DNA of 64,000 nucleotides from contig OY856411.1 in NCBI GenBank assembly GCA_963693085.1, positions 1,350,293,550-1,350,357,549 of the forward strand, written 5' to 3'. Origin of the DNA: Alisma plantago-aquatica (taxonomy: Eukaryota; Streptophyta; Magnoliopsida; Alismatales; Alismataceae). The notes under the pieces are model-generated. The model saw only the letters and a list, made by a program, of their open reading frames with translations, was not told the origin of the DNA and made no database searches. How positions within the stretch are numbered: position 1 is the stretch's first letter; each line of letters starts with the position of its first letter. Of this stretch, positions 1 through 11,194 are shown one piece after another. The translations under genes and the position numbers were made by a program.

Positions 1-1119
1 TCCTCTGCTACCATTGGGCTGTGGTCTCTCAGACTTCTGAAAACTCTGCCTCGGTTGCTGCGTCACTTCGACATCTCTATTCGGGCAATTGAACTTCCAA
101 TGCCCGACCTGTCCACAAAGATGACATGACTTGTCCTCAAACCGTGGCCTAGCTGGCCCTGTCACTGCCACAGAAGCTGAACTGTGCACCTTAGATGGTG
201 AGGAAACATAACCTTTCCCTTTACTCGGAGACCATTGAGATGGTACACCAGCACTTCTCATTGCTGATGGTGCTGAAAACCTAGGCTTCTTAAAGCCACC
301 AAACCTATGTCCTTGAAACCGAGCAGGTCTTTTAAGAGACATAGACTCTCTTTTCTCCCGCACCGTCCTCTCGATCCGTCGAACTGATTCCACGAACGTA
401 GAAAACCGCTCTCGATTCTCCAACGCAAACACCGGGGTTGTCAACTCAGCACTCAAACCCTTCTCGAAACATCTGATCCGTTCCCCGTCTGTTGCCGCCA
501 TGTGAGGACAGAACCTCAACAGATCCATAAACTTAGCTTCATACTCGGTGATGTTCATCGTTCCTTGTCGCAACTTCTCAAACTGACTGATCTTCTCATC
601 CAGGTACGTCTTCGGAAAGTATCTAGTGACGAACTCACGTCGAAACACCTCCCAACATATCACCTCATTGGGCCGCTTCTCTTCTTCGATGGTCCACCAG
701 TGACCAGCACTACCCTTCATAAGGTAGACAACATGCTTTACCTTGTCCGCTTCGGGGATGTCAAGGATCCGAAAAGCCTTCTCGAGACTTGTCAACCACA
801 TATCTGCATCTGTTGGATCAGCCGTTCCAGCATAATCCGAAGCTCCAACTCGGAGAAGCCGCTCGAAGGTCTTCCCAATACCCGATGCTTCTCCATGGGG
901 AACCTGTGCTCGCAGAGGAGGCACTGGTAATCGCTCAACCATGAGATTCATCGTAGCCATTAACTGCCCCATAAGTTGTTGGTAAGCAGGATGTTCAAGT
1001 ATGGCTGGGTTAAATTGGGGAACTTCAGGCACCCGATCTTCATGTGCCTGTCTATCTGCTCCATCAACCGATGCAGCATCACTGTACTCAGCAGAGTGTT
1101 CTTCATGGTTTCCAGACAT
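1..1119 (-). CDS. Ty3/gypsy Gag polyprotein, N-terminal 373 residues (partial)
   Basis: Capsid and nucleocapsid precursor of a gypsy retrotransposon; it would assemble the cytoplasmic particle in which reverse transcription occurs. The frame from ATG 1119-1117 to the window edge has no stop in 373 codons. An acidic N-terminus (about residues 1-35) is followed by the plant retrotransposon Gag domain (about residues 90-250; motifs ADMWLTSLEKAFRIL, GHWWTIEEEK and FVTRYFPKTYLDEK). Next come a basic, serine-rich linker (about 255-330) and a CCHC zinc knuckle with C332, C335, H340 and C345 (CHLCGQVGHWKFNC). The start codon lies 107 nt inside the primer site, as in the relict gag of the element at 42049-53788. 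The open frame suggests a fairly young copy. The small plus-strand frames over it are shadows. Confidence 0.9.
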   Translation of the reverse strand, partial: MSGNHEEHSAEYSDAASVDGADRQAHEDRVPEVPQFNPAILEHPAYQQLMGQLMATMNLMVERLPVPPLRAQVPHGEASGIGKTFERLLRVGASDYAGTADPTDADMWLTSLEKAFRILDIPEADKVKHVVYLMKGSAGHWWTIEEEKRPNEVICWEVFRREFVTRYFPKTYLDEKISQFEKLRQGTMNITEYEAKFMDLLRFCPHMAATDGERIRCFEKGLSAELTTPVFALENRERFSTFVESVRRIERTVREKRESMSLKRPARFQGHRFGGFKKPRFSAPSAMRSAGVPSQWSPSKGKGYVSSPSKVHSSASVAVTGPARPRFEDKSCHLCGQVGHWKFNCPNRDVEVTQQPRQSFQKSERPQPNGSRG

Positions 1120-1225
1120 CTTGACTTTTCTTCCGCTGAGGGCAGAAGATATTGTAAGAAAACCTGGAAACTCATAAGAACAACTCAACCTAGTCCTAAA
1201 TCCCTGTAGACTCAGCGAACCTAAA

Positions 1226-1237
1226 GCTCTGATACCA
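1226..1237 (-). promoter_or_regulatory. Primer binding site, initiator-Met tRNA
   Basis: On the minus strand this reads TGGTATCAGAGC, the complement of the 3' end of plant initiator methionine tRNA. It primes minus-strand DNA synthesis of the gypsy element. It sits five bases inside the LTR end at 1243 and is followed by a leader also found in the LARD-like element (GGTTCGCTGAGTCTACAG). Confidence 0.92.
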
Positions 1238-3239
1238 AAACTTGTGGCAACACATCCCATTATCATACAGATAACGAGGTGTTACGCAAAAATGTACGGA
1301 AATCACCATAACCACAGATTATGAAAACACGGGTTAATTAAAACTGATTGCGGAAAACATATAAACTGTGGAACTATTACTTTCCAGTCCTCATCCTGCA
1401 CAGAAACATGTCAAATATATACATACACGAGATCTGATACGTCCATCTCATGAGTTCACCACCTGTTCATATACATAAAGGCCCACATCCGGCCAATAGC
1501 AGGATATACAAACATCATTGATCGATCAACGTGAAACAACGTCAAAACACTACCAAGGACCTGAGAGTACAGGGATGACTCTAAACTCTACTACAAAACA
1601 TCCAAAATAGCAGCATGTCCATCGCTTGCCTTCTACTGCTCCTCAAGCTGCTCGGCCGCAACACCACGACCACGACCACGTCTACCTCGACCACCTAAAA
1701 AGGGGTTAAACCAGTGGGGTGAGACAATTGAACAATTGTCCCAGCGGGAAACATAACTCCGCACCGCAACTACAGAACCTCAGCAAGATAGATTATAACA
1801 GCAGATATCTAATAACAGGTATAACAAGAGCAGTCTATATAAAACAGATTATTCTTACCGACAAGCTTACCCGCTATACAAAAGCATATAACTAGATATA
1901 TCTCAAGGAATATGATTAGCAAGATAATATGTATCTGTATGTAACATGATTATCAGAATAAGATATAATGTCACATAACCTGCTTATCAAGATAAGACAT
2001 ATTGTCACATAACCTGCAAGATATGACAAAGATATTACATAAACAAGGCCTCAACCAATGTTACGTGTTTATCTTAAGCAGTAAATGCTAAACGGCTGTA
2101 TTACGTATTATTATGCCCTCGAGATTTGAACTGTACCGTTCAAATCCAACCTTCGGTTACGAAACCCAATCCGGTGCCATACTAGGTCAATGGAAGAGCC
2201 GGACTCCATGACCTCCCACCTCATGGTCAGTACACGAGTACAACATAAGTAGGACCGCAGTCACATGCTGAAGTGGTCTAAGCCACAGGGTCAGCTCCAT
2301 AGGCTACCCTCACTCTAGCCCGCCTTGGTACAGGTCTCGGCGCTAGTAAAACTGAGCCACGGGCCTGTTCACCGTGCTATGAGCCATGAACGCATTCATG
2401 CTCCACACATCACATATCCTGAGCCATGGGCCTGTTCACCATGCTCTTCATATGTATCTGAGTCTGTAACGGAAGTTACACTCTTACCTCCTCATTTTCA
2501 AGCTAGGAGCAACCTACACATATTCAACAATATGCGCTTCCAGGTTAACCCGTAGGAGAACCTGTTTCACCATCACCAAGTCCTGACGATGATGGATCTA
2601 TGGCCAGGGCAAACTACATGATATAATTTCACTGTAATTAATTAGTATCTTTTAGATGGATTGCAGGATTCAAGCAAGTTATATAACATGCAAGATATAA
2701 TAGAAAGCAAAGAACATTATATTATTATGAAAACCACATCATCCTGATCCATCACAAAGATCCAGCATCACATGTTACCACTTGGCCTCTTGCCAACCAT
2801 CTAGATCCATCTCAAGGATCATCACATACCATAGGATCTCAATCCCTCATTATCATTATGGGACAAACACATAATACATATAGCCTCATAGAATAATTAT
2901 CAAAGTAATGTTACTCATCACATATGTCACATAGCCCTTTCATGGCTACACATTACCTGCATGGTTAGGATACACAATAACCATAGTTTCAACATAAGAA
3001 GTATGCTCACTATCATGAACTATTATTCAGGATAATCTACTTATCATTGTTACACTATTTGATGATCAAGTGTATTAAGCACATCATTATCAGACCATAT
3101 ACATGCTTACCCTTATCTCAAGATTATACAAACAACCAAGGTATTCACTTTATATAGAGAGCATGTTGAGTATACAGAGTGAACACTATTGTTACCACTA
3201 TTGGAATGGTCACCATCCATTATCATCAACCATTACCCT

Positions 3240-3560
3240 TTTCATTAAGAAACCATTAATACTACTACCATTTATCATTGCCATTAACAAATGAGCATAA
3301 GACTTCCATCATGCATGTCACTACTACTCTTGTTACCATCATTACTATTATCAACATCATCATCTACTATTATCTTCATTGCTATGTCATTTAAGCAACT
3401 ATTAATGTAATTGTCTCTTAGCATCATTATTACCAACATTAGCATTATTATTTCTTCCACTACTAGCAAGGCAAACATCATTGCTATCCTTTACATTGCT
3501 ATTACCATTAACACTATTATCATGATTATCATGTCATTGACATTGTCATAGTTATTATTA
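3240..3560. repeat. Low-complexity ATT/CAT-rich tract inside the left LTR
   Basis: Degenerate trinucleotide-like runs of ATTATC, CATCAT and ATTACC without a fixed period. They account for the spurious small frames here. No gene signal. Confidence 0.6.
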
Positions 3561-4762
3561 CTAATCAAGGCAACACTGTCGTTATGTTTGCATAATCACC
3601 CATATCCGTCACACTTGTGACCGTCACCAAAGGTCCACACCACCCTCACTACAACTCTCAACCCTCACCAAAGCTAGCTTACACGGCTAGGGCATGGGAA
3701 GGCAGCAACGATGCGCTGCACCCAGCACTCTGCCCGCGACACTGCGTTACAAGGGTATTGGGCGACATGGGTGTCGTGCATCACTCATATCGGGCAACGC
3801 CCTGTCGCGACGCCCGTCACAGCCGACTCTATCGCCCGATATCCTAGGCTATCACCTAGCTAACAACCCACAACTTCCAAGAGAGAGAAGGAAAGAAAGA
3901 AGGAGAGAGGAAACACTCCTCATAACGTGCAACTGGCCTAACGGCTGACACACACCCAAACCAGGGGCGTGACGCCCGTCACGACCCACTCCTGACGCCC
4001 ATCACATTCTAGGGGTATCGCCCGATACACCCCCACAACTATTGGTCGTCACACCTTCTCTGCATATCGTGCAACTCAAACCAACTTACCAAAGCAGGCC
4101 CTGTCGTCCACCACAAGAACTACCCAGATGCTAAGGCCTATCGCCCATCAAAAGGATAACGTTCAACCTAGCCATATCGGCCAACATAACTCTAGCTCAC
4201 CCTATCGCCCAACACATGGGCAGGGTATCAGCCAACCCTAAGAACACATCATATCGTCCACCAAGGTATACATATCGTCCAACTCAAAGGCAAAGGTGCC
4301 ATTTTGTCCAACTCAAAGGATATCGTCCAACACACCAACAAAGAAAGGATATCGCCCAACCCTAGGTCACCATCAACCTCCAACTCAAGGGAACCCAAAC
4401 CCTAGATCACAAGGTACACTAGAAACCCTAAACCCTAAGGGGATATCGGCCACCAAAGGAAACTCAAGCAAGGTACAAGTCTAAGCTACTATACTATGAA
4501 TAAGAACAAGAACAAAAGGTAATGAAGTTAGGGTTAGAAATTATGCAACCTGCCTTAAGCTCCAAGCTCCAAGGAAGAAGATGCACTCCAAGCTCCAAGG
4601 GATGTCGTCCACCAAAGCTTATCCAAGAGAGGGTATCGGCCACCACTGCAACTCTAGGAGAGTGTATCGGCCAACCCAAGCAAGGAAGGAGAGGAGTGTC
4701 GTGCACTCAAGGTGGAGGAGATACCAAAAGATCAAAGGAAGCTAAGGCAAGGGAAAGAGCCA

Positions 4763-4771
4763 CATATATAG
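4763..4771 (-). promoter_or_regulatory. Putative LTR TATA box
   Basis: Minus strand CTATATATG, about 600 bp inside the element-oriented start of the LTR and ahead of the word array. TATA boxes occur at comparable places in the other large LTRs (about 45602-45609, 52871-52878, 55060-55066), which supports a shared promoter layout. Confidence 0.5.
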
Positions 4772-5371
4772 AAAGGAGGGGAGGAGAAACCAAGGTAGAT
4801 CCATGCTAAGTGTCGTCCACCCAAGGGACACTTGTCCTAGGGTTCAAGACAACATACTAGCACACCAAGAGACACTTGTCCAAGCCATGCACCAAGTGTC
4901 CACCAACCAAGGCCAAGCACATGGGCGACACAAGCAACAACTCCTGTTGGGCGACACAACCAAGCTACTGGGCGACACAAGACCACCCTGGACGACACAC
5001 ACTCACCCTAGGTCGACACAAACTTACCTTGGACGACACAAGGCAAGCTTTGGCTGACACAAGGCTCAACCAAGCCCAAACAAGGCACCTCAAGGCCCAA
5101 ACAAGCTCAACTCAGGCCCAAAGAACTCAAACAACAAGCCCAAGCCTTCCTCTCAACCCTAGAGGAAGCAAAGAGAGGGAAACATCTCACAAGATGGCAA
5201 ACTTTCACACAAAACCCTAAACTTAGTTTATTTGCAAGTAGCCCCTCGAACTCTCAACAAAGCACAACAAAACCCTAATCACCACTTAGAGGTGATTAGC
5301 AAGCATCAAGGCACCAAGATTAAGTAAAACAAACAGGGTAAACCCTAAACGCAGGTCAGGGTCCTTACAGG

Positions 5372-5969
5372 TATAACCCAAGAAGAGTAGAATTCTAGCT
5401 TGGGGACGAAATTCCACTCCTACAGATGCTCCAAACTGGACAAAACTTCCCTCTTGAGAAGCTCAATGGAGAGAAAAGCTTTGTTGCACCTTCGGAGAAG
5501 AAAATAGAGAAGAAGAGAAGAATAATGGAGGTTCTTTGGCAAGAAACCACCTTCTTCCACCCAAAATCGCCCTCCTTTTCTCTAGACCTACTCTTAGACG
5601 AAGGACCTTCCAGTTATGACCAGTGATAACCGTTCCATAAGTTGGTTTTCTCTTTAGAAATGAGAGACGCCGTTTTTAGACACAACTGTCTTCCTTTAGA
5701 CATGTCGTGTTCCGGTCTTCGACAGTTGCTTCAAATGTAGGTAAGTGGTGTGTCTAAATTAAAACACGATGTGTACGTTACCAGAAATATAAAAATCGAC
5801 TCTGAATTCCCAGGTACATGTCATGTCTTTGGCGGACACGCCGTGTACTTTTCCTCTTCGTGTGGAGTGTATGGCCAACTGGAAATGTGCACGTCGTATC
5901 TTTTAAAACAAAATGAACTGAATTTGTGTGTGAAATCATATAAGAAGTTGATGTGGAAAGCACACAACA
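5372..5969 (-). repeat. LTR-like repeat copy A
   Basis: Aligns by eye with 7465-8281 along its length, but lacks about 195 bp present in the right copy (after about 5903). It contains several ACACG-CGTGT-type palindromic words, for example at 5838 (ACACGCCGTGTA). Confidence 0.6.
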
Positions 5970-7464
5970 AATCCCCCTAAGCTTGAACCATTGCTTGTCC
6001 TCAAGCAAAAAGAGCACAGCCACACAAATGAAGGAATATTCAAGCTCATGCATGGATTAAATAAAATGAAGATGTGCAATAAACTAAACCAACCATGTAC
6101 ATTAGGTTTATATTCATAGCCATCACTTTGATCTAAACATCCAAGAGAGAAAGGTTTTAGTTCAGCATGGGTGGTCACAAACTAAGTGAATCAATCAACT
6201 AAACAACACTAAACAAAATTTAGATAGTTGAGCCAAAAAACTAGTGGATGTACAGCACCAAAATTTTAGCTATTCTAGATACAAATGATGAAATCTTAGC
6301 CAACTTTAACAATCTCAGTTGTGCTCTCTTCTCAAAGGGATATGATAGTGGATTTTTGGGATTCCAGCACTCGATTGCTAATTTAGACTTATGTGCATGT
6401 GGAGTGTCGGTTGGGGTGTTATTTTACCCTCTTTTGATTTCATACCACCTAACCATCGTTGTTGGATCAGACTCACACTAGGCTAGCATGATATGTGGGC
6501 TAAAATCCATCTTTTATTGGGTAAAGGGAGAAGAGGATAAAAGAAATGTTTGCACAACACAAGAGAGTCAATTAGAATGTTAAGTTAACAAAAATTCCAT
6601 TCATTGTTTTGTAAATTTTTCACTAAAAAATCGATTGTATATGCACTAAGGGTTTGGCAAGAGTTCAAAAACTTTTTCAGTTGTTACACTAACGAGTTTT
6701 AATCATTTAAATGATCTTTTACTCAACTAGATAATTCCCGTAAGTATACGGGAGTAGATGTAGTCGAGATTGAACACAATGAGCTTGGTAACCAATTAAA
6801 CGCAATAGTGCTAAGTTTCAACAATATAGATCTTTTTTCAAGAATGGTTTGGTTGATTAAACTAAATTTTCAGAATTTAACTAAACAGTAAAAGGATTTC
6901 TAAAAGGGGTTTGATTTCAGATATGAAACAATCTTGGACTTAGGATTTTACTAACACATCATAGCATGAAGAATGGAGCACGAAATTTAAACATACTAAG
7001 CACTTGATTCAAAGGAGAGTTGTATGTTATACTTCATCTCCTGATGCAAATACAACGATCCTAACTCCATACAACACTCTTGTGTATGTATTTCATTCTA
7101 GATCACAAACCTACTCCTCAACTCCATATCTTCCACTTTCGTGGTAAAAGAGGAGTTGCCAAGATGAGTACCTCCTTACTCTCCTACCTATCTTCTCAGA
7201 TCAAGCAAGAAAGTATAAAACATGCATACATAGTGGCTAGCCATACATGCAAGAAGCAAGAAACCAGTACTCACAAGGTATAAAAATAAGCAACTTAGCA
7301 TTTAGTACCAAATTATCATGTTCCATACATGCTATGACATGGGAGTTACTCTCCCATGTCCAAGAAAAAGAGCCTACTCGTCCATGATGGTGTACAGCAG
7401 AAAAGATGTAGAATTTTCAGAGTTTAACATGGTTTACAGAAGGAAAAGCTAAGAGAACCAAAGG
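5970..7464. other. Internal region of the decayed element, no gene seen
   Basis: AT-rich sequence between the two related repeats. The small frames here show no recognisable domain. A 16-base imperfect palindrome, CCCGTAAGTATACGGG, lies near 6736. Confidence 0.45.
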
Positions 7465-8281
7465 TGTAACTCAAGAAGAGTAGAATTCCAGCTTGGGGAC
7501 AAAATTCCACTCCTATAGCTGCTCCAAACTGGGCAAAACTTCCGTCTTGAGAAGCTCAGTGGAGATAAGAAGCTTTGTTACACCTTCGGAGAATAAAATG
7601 GAGAAGAAGAGAAGAAGAATGGAGGTTCTTTGACATGAAACTACCTTCCACCCAAAATCGCCCTTCTTTGCTCTAGACCTGCTCTTGGACAAAAGACCTT
7701 CCAGTTATGACCAGTGATAATTGTTCCATAAGTTGGTTTTCTCTTTAAAAATGAGATACGTCATTTTTCAAATTTGTTGAAACTGACAGAGGCACGACGT
7801 GTCTTCCTTTAGACACGTCGTGTTTTGGTATTTGACAGTTGCTCCAAGTGTAAGGTATGCGATGTGTCTGAATTAAAACACGTCATGTACGTTACCAGAA
7901 ATACAAAAATTGGCTTTGAATTTCTAAGTACACGCAGTGTCTTTGATAGACACGCCGTGTACTTTTCCTCTTCATCTGGAGTGTATGGCCAACTGGAAAC
8001 GTGCACGTCGTGTCTTAATTCAGACACGTCGTGTGTGTTGCTGTTTCAGTAGAAATAAAACTCTAAATGTTTGCAAAGCATGGAGAAGCCCCAATGATGT
8101 CAGAGTTGAGTTGGGTTATCTCTAATTTAATCATTTTTAAACATATCTGCAATACACATCAGGCGATAAGCAAAATAACAAAAAGGTGGCAAGAATAATA
8201 TGAATAGAGGCTAAATGAAAATAAAATAAACTGAATTTGTGTGTAAATCATATAAGAAGTTGATGTGGAAAGCACACAACA
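7465..8281 (-). repeat. LTR-like repeat copy B
   Basis: The fuller copy, TGTAACTC to CACAACA. It carries at least seven short palindromic words built on CACGNCGTG, at about 7793, 7811, 7877, 7929, 7949, 8003 and 8022. The two best are AGACACGTCGTGTTT and CAGACACGTCGTGTG. Confidence 0.6.
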
Positions 8282-11194
8282 AGATCACAGATTGAAAAGA
8301 TTTCCATTCACCACAAATAATGTTCTCATAAGCACAATGTCCATACAAGAGTTTGTGGAAACATGTTACAGATTTCCACATCAAAAGCCATTGCTTTACA
8401 AAAAGGTCCAAGATGCATGCTACAATATCTCAATAAAATGTAACCAAATAAAGATTACATATGTGGTGTTACTATAGAGCATGCAAGTATAATTCCTACA
8501 ACTTGTATAACTACAACTCTAGAGGGCATGCATACATGAAACTCAAGGCAGGACAAGGATATCCAAACATTTTTTCCTAGACTTGATTGTACATGGACAG
8601 CTAAGACTCTATCCATGTATGCTTTATCTTTGAAGGAGGTTGTGTAAAGTCCACCTACCACTGAGATACCTTTATGCAAATATCACCCACCTTAGAACTT
8701 AGGTATGGCTTCCTCCTTGTTGATCTTCTTTTGTAATGTTGGGATAGTTGGTCCTCTCACCTAAAAAGCATTGAAAAACCACAAGGATCACACCCTGAGT
8801 CTCAGCGATATGATATAATATCTAAAACATCAATTACTTACCCAATAAACTATGTAAAGGAAATAGTTAAACAATTAAGTACATGAACTATCAATTTACT
8901 AGGAGGTACACGTTTACCCAACCATTGTGGCATCAATGCGACCTCCAAGAATGTTAGATAGAATATACATTTCAAATTATAAGTGAACTAATCATTTCAA
9001 GGGCACAACCATGCTTAACATCAATTAAATTTAAAATATTACTCTACTCGGTTGGAGAGTATTTTATATGCCCTAAGTTGATTCAAGCATACCACTCAAT
9101 CCTCTAGCTAGGTGTTACTAAGGTATCCTAGCAATTGCATAAGATTTAAGGATATCTAGATTCCCTATATCTCCATATAACCTCAGGTCCAAGAGAGGCA
9201 ACCACCAAACTATAAGACAAGATAATAGATATAAGCAAGTAGTTATATAGTAATAACTTCAGGAGATATAAAATGTTTAACCGTCAATATCTAACTTCTC
9301 AAGCCAAGGCACATATACCACACCGCTAGTCACATTGAGGCATTCCACATGACTCGTTTCCCCAAGTTAATCAGGGTGATTAGATTCTCCAAGAAAAATC
9401 ATCAGTTGTTGTACCCCAAGGTACTCATAGAAAAATGGAAGGATGTATATTCACGGTGGTCCTTTTTCTTTTAAAGGAGCCATTTTCACATATTTCAGTA
9501 TCATCACGATAGCAGCAAAAAATATGTGCTTAGGGTGTACACATGCAAGAACAGCTTACAGATTAACAATTTACAGACATGCACATCATGTCCACAACAT
9601 AAGAGAAGGAATCTTTAACTTCTAAAGTCATTAGAAATTGTGTTTACACTAGGGAATAATTGATTATCTTCTTTTAACATAAAAGGGGTATTTATGGTAT
9701 GTAACTTTAAAATGTAGGCAATGTATTCATTGGTCTAGGTCAATGTGTGTAAAGCAATCATCATTTATCATTTTTAAGCAATATAACAACAAGATCATGA
9801 CATGTAGACACACAATAGGTAATGTATGAGCCAAAGGTTATGTCACTTACCTAATAAGGGTAGAATGAGTCTTCTCCTGAAGAATGATTGTGAAGCTTCA
9901 CAATAAACCCTAGTGTCAAATGCTAACTCTTCAAGATTTGAGCTATAGCTTCTGATTCAAGGCCCAAAGGCAACTAAGCAATGAAGGAGAAGGTGGAACA
10001 GGATGTAAGAGTCTACATCTAAAACCCTATAGGAAAACCACCTAGAAAACCTCCAGGAAGTATGTAAAATTAAAAGATCGTCAAGGGATTGTAATATCAA
10101 GGGTCGACTTACTCTCAAAGCGTAGAAGTCATTATATGGCTCATCACGCATCAATAGAGAGGAGAACAAAGGTAAATGGCATTGGAGGTGAAAATTGATG
10201 AAAGCTAGAATCTCATCATTTGTCGTCAACTGATGGTGTCTTGCTTTACAGTAGCACCTCGAGGTTCAACTTGTATAAGTGAGGCAAGAAGGGAAGGTAG
10301 GGGTGTATATATTCCCAGAGGAAGAGAAAAGCGGTCAAAATTTATTTTTTTCGGTCAGTTGTCTAATCGGTAGACAGGTCCCGACATTTCATTGGTACAT
10401 AAAGTTAGAAGCTCCATCAATAAATGTGAGCAGGAACCTCCTCATATGTTCTCGTCAGTTCAAGCCCTTCGGAAAAGCATCATAAGACATGTATCAGGTT
10501 ATCCATCAATAGATTGTACATATAAGACCATTGGTATACAACATAGTCTTTCCATTATAACTCAACTAATGAAAACAAACCTCTCGGATAGCTAGTTATT
10601 GTGTATGTAGACAACCAACAGAAACATGGAGGGTCAAATGTTTGGGCATTCCATCTGTCATCTATCTATGGAAAGACATATTAACATTGTTGGTCTCCAA
10701 CCAACAAAAAACCAGGCATGCCTAAACCAATGGAAAGGCAGAAGAACATTGTCAATCTTCAACCAACGAACAGTCAAGGACACTTCCATCGGTCATCTAC
10801 CAATGGAAGGGCATACCACTTCAATCATTTCTCATGCTCAAACTGATGGAAAGGTAGAAGAACACCTTCGGTCTTCAACCAACGAATGGCAATGCACACT
10901 TCCATCGGTCCTCTACTGGTGGAAGGTCAAACCACTTCAATCAGTTCTCAACTGAAGAGGAGGGCAACAAGGCATAGTTGGATCACCTAAGTGCATCCAT
11001 CAAAGCCAAGCAAAGGAGAGAATAAGAAAATAACATGATATATATATTGCAAGGAAACCGTCAACCAAAGGTAATATGTACATACCCTCAAGCATGACAC
11101 CCACCAACTAAGCACATAAAATAAAAAACATCCAAGAAGATGATAAAGATAACAAAGTAGGATCAAGGGGTTAATCTAGGTCAGGTTTCTTACA
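8282..11194. other. Repeat-derived DNA, possibly a diverged gypsy-type LTR
   Basis: No gene recognised. The right end (CTAGGTCAGGTTTCTTACA, ending 11194) resembles the ends of the large LTRs (CAGGTCAGGGTCNTTACA), a TATA-like GTGTATATATT lies near 10304, and a tandem repeat follows it. This may be an old LTR of the same superfamily, but its other end and target duplication were not found. Confidence 0.35.
10626..10960. repeat. Degenerate tandem repeat, period about 115 bp
   Basis: About two and a half units, each with a TGGAAAGGCAGAAGAACA-like start (near 10669, 10730, 10846), CTTCAACCAACGAA and CACTTCCATCGGTC. The 109-codon frame across it results from the repeat and matches no family I recognise. 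Confidence 0.6.

Larger units (their letters stand above)
1..5369 (-). mobile_element. Ty3/gypsy LTR retrotransposon, 5' part (runs off left edge)
   Basis: Read on the minus strand, this is the 5' end of a gypsy element: a long LTR (5369 down to 1243), a primer binding site five bases inside it, a short leader, then an open gag frame continuing past base 1. In element orientation the LTR begins TGTAAGGACCCTGACCTG, like other plant chromovirus-type LTRs that start TGTAAC. Pol and the second LTR lie outside the window, so the target duplication cannot be checked; GGTAT at 5370-5374 is the expected right-hand copy. The start of the LTR, its internal modules and the leader match the LARD-like element at 42049-53788. 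Confidence 0.9.
1243..5369 (-). repeat. 5' LTR of the left gypsy element (4.1 kb)
   Basis: The ends are TG and CA (plus strand TGTGGCAACACATC to GGTCAGGGTCCTTACA). The LTR is non-coding. It shares four modules with the other large LTRs here: CCTGAGAGTACAG near 1560; GGGTGAGACAATTG followed by AATTGTCCCAGCG near 1716-1747; a block GATGATGGATCTATGGCCAGGGC-like near 2585-2610 (written in part); and the CAGGTCAGGGTC end. Short words TATCGCCC, TATCGGCC and TATCGTCC recur about 3830-4690, and the opposed GGGCGACACA and GGACGACACA at about 4920-5060. No credible host gene was seen in it. Confidence 0.85.
5372..8281 (-). mobile_element. Decayed LTR-retrotransposon with two related LTRs
   Basis: Two direct repeats, 5372-5969 and 7465-8281, flank about 1.5 kb. 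Both end in CACACAACA, and the right copy begins TGTAACTC. Just inside the left copy the minus strand reads AGCTTAGGGGGATT before TGTTGTGTGC, which looks like a polypurine tract in front of a 3' LTR, so the element is probably minus-strand. The internal part has motifs common near gypsy ends (AAGCTTGAACC with CTTGTCCTCAAGC; CCCGTAAGTATACGGG near 6736) but no long frame. The left end coincides with the edge of the left gypsy LTR, which probably inserted here. No clear Met-tRNA primer site was seen. Confidence 0.5.

Noticed and set aside
502..930. 142-codon plus-strand frame
   Set aside because: Antisense shadow of the intact minus-strand gag, which has a recognisable Gag domain and zinc knuckle.
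1226..1237. tRNA-Met gene
   Set aside because: Only the 3'-complementary 12 bases are present, as expected of a primer binding site; no cloverleaf or A/B boxes.
5426..6053. Small frames repeated in copies A and B (for example 5778-6053)
   Set aside because: Non-coding LTR-like repeat; the frames are not conserved between the two copies.
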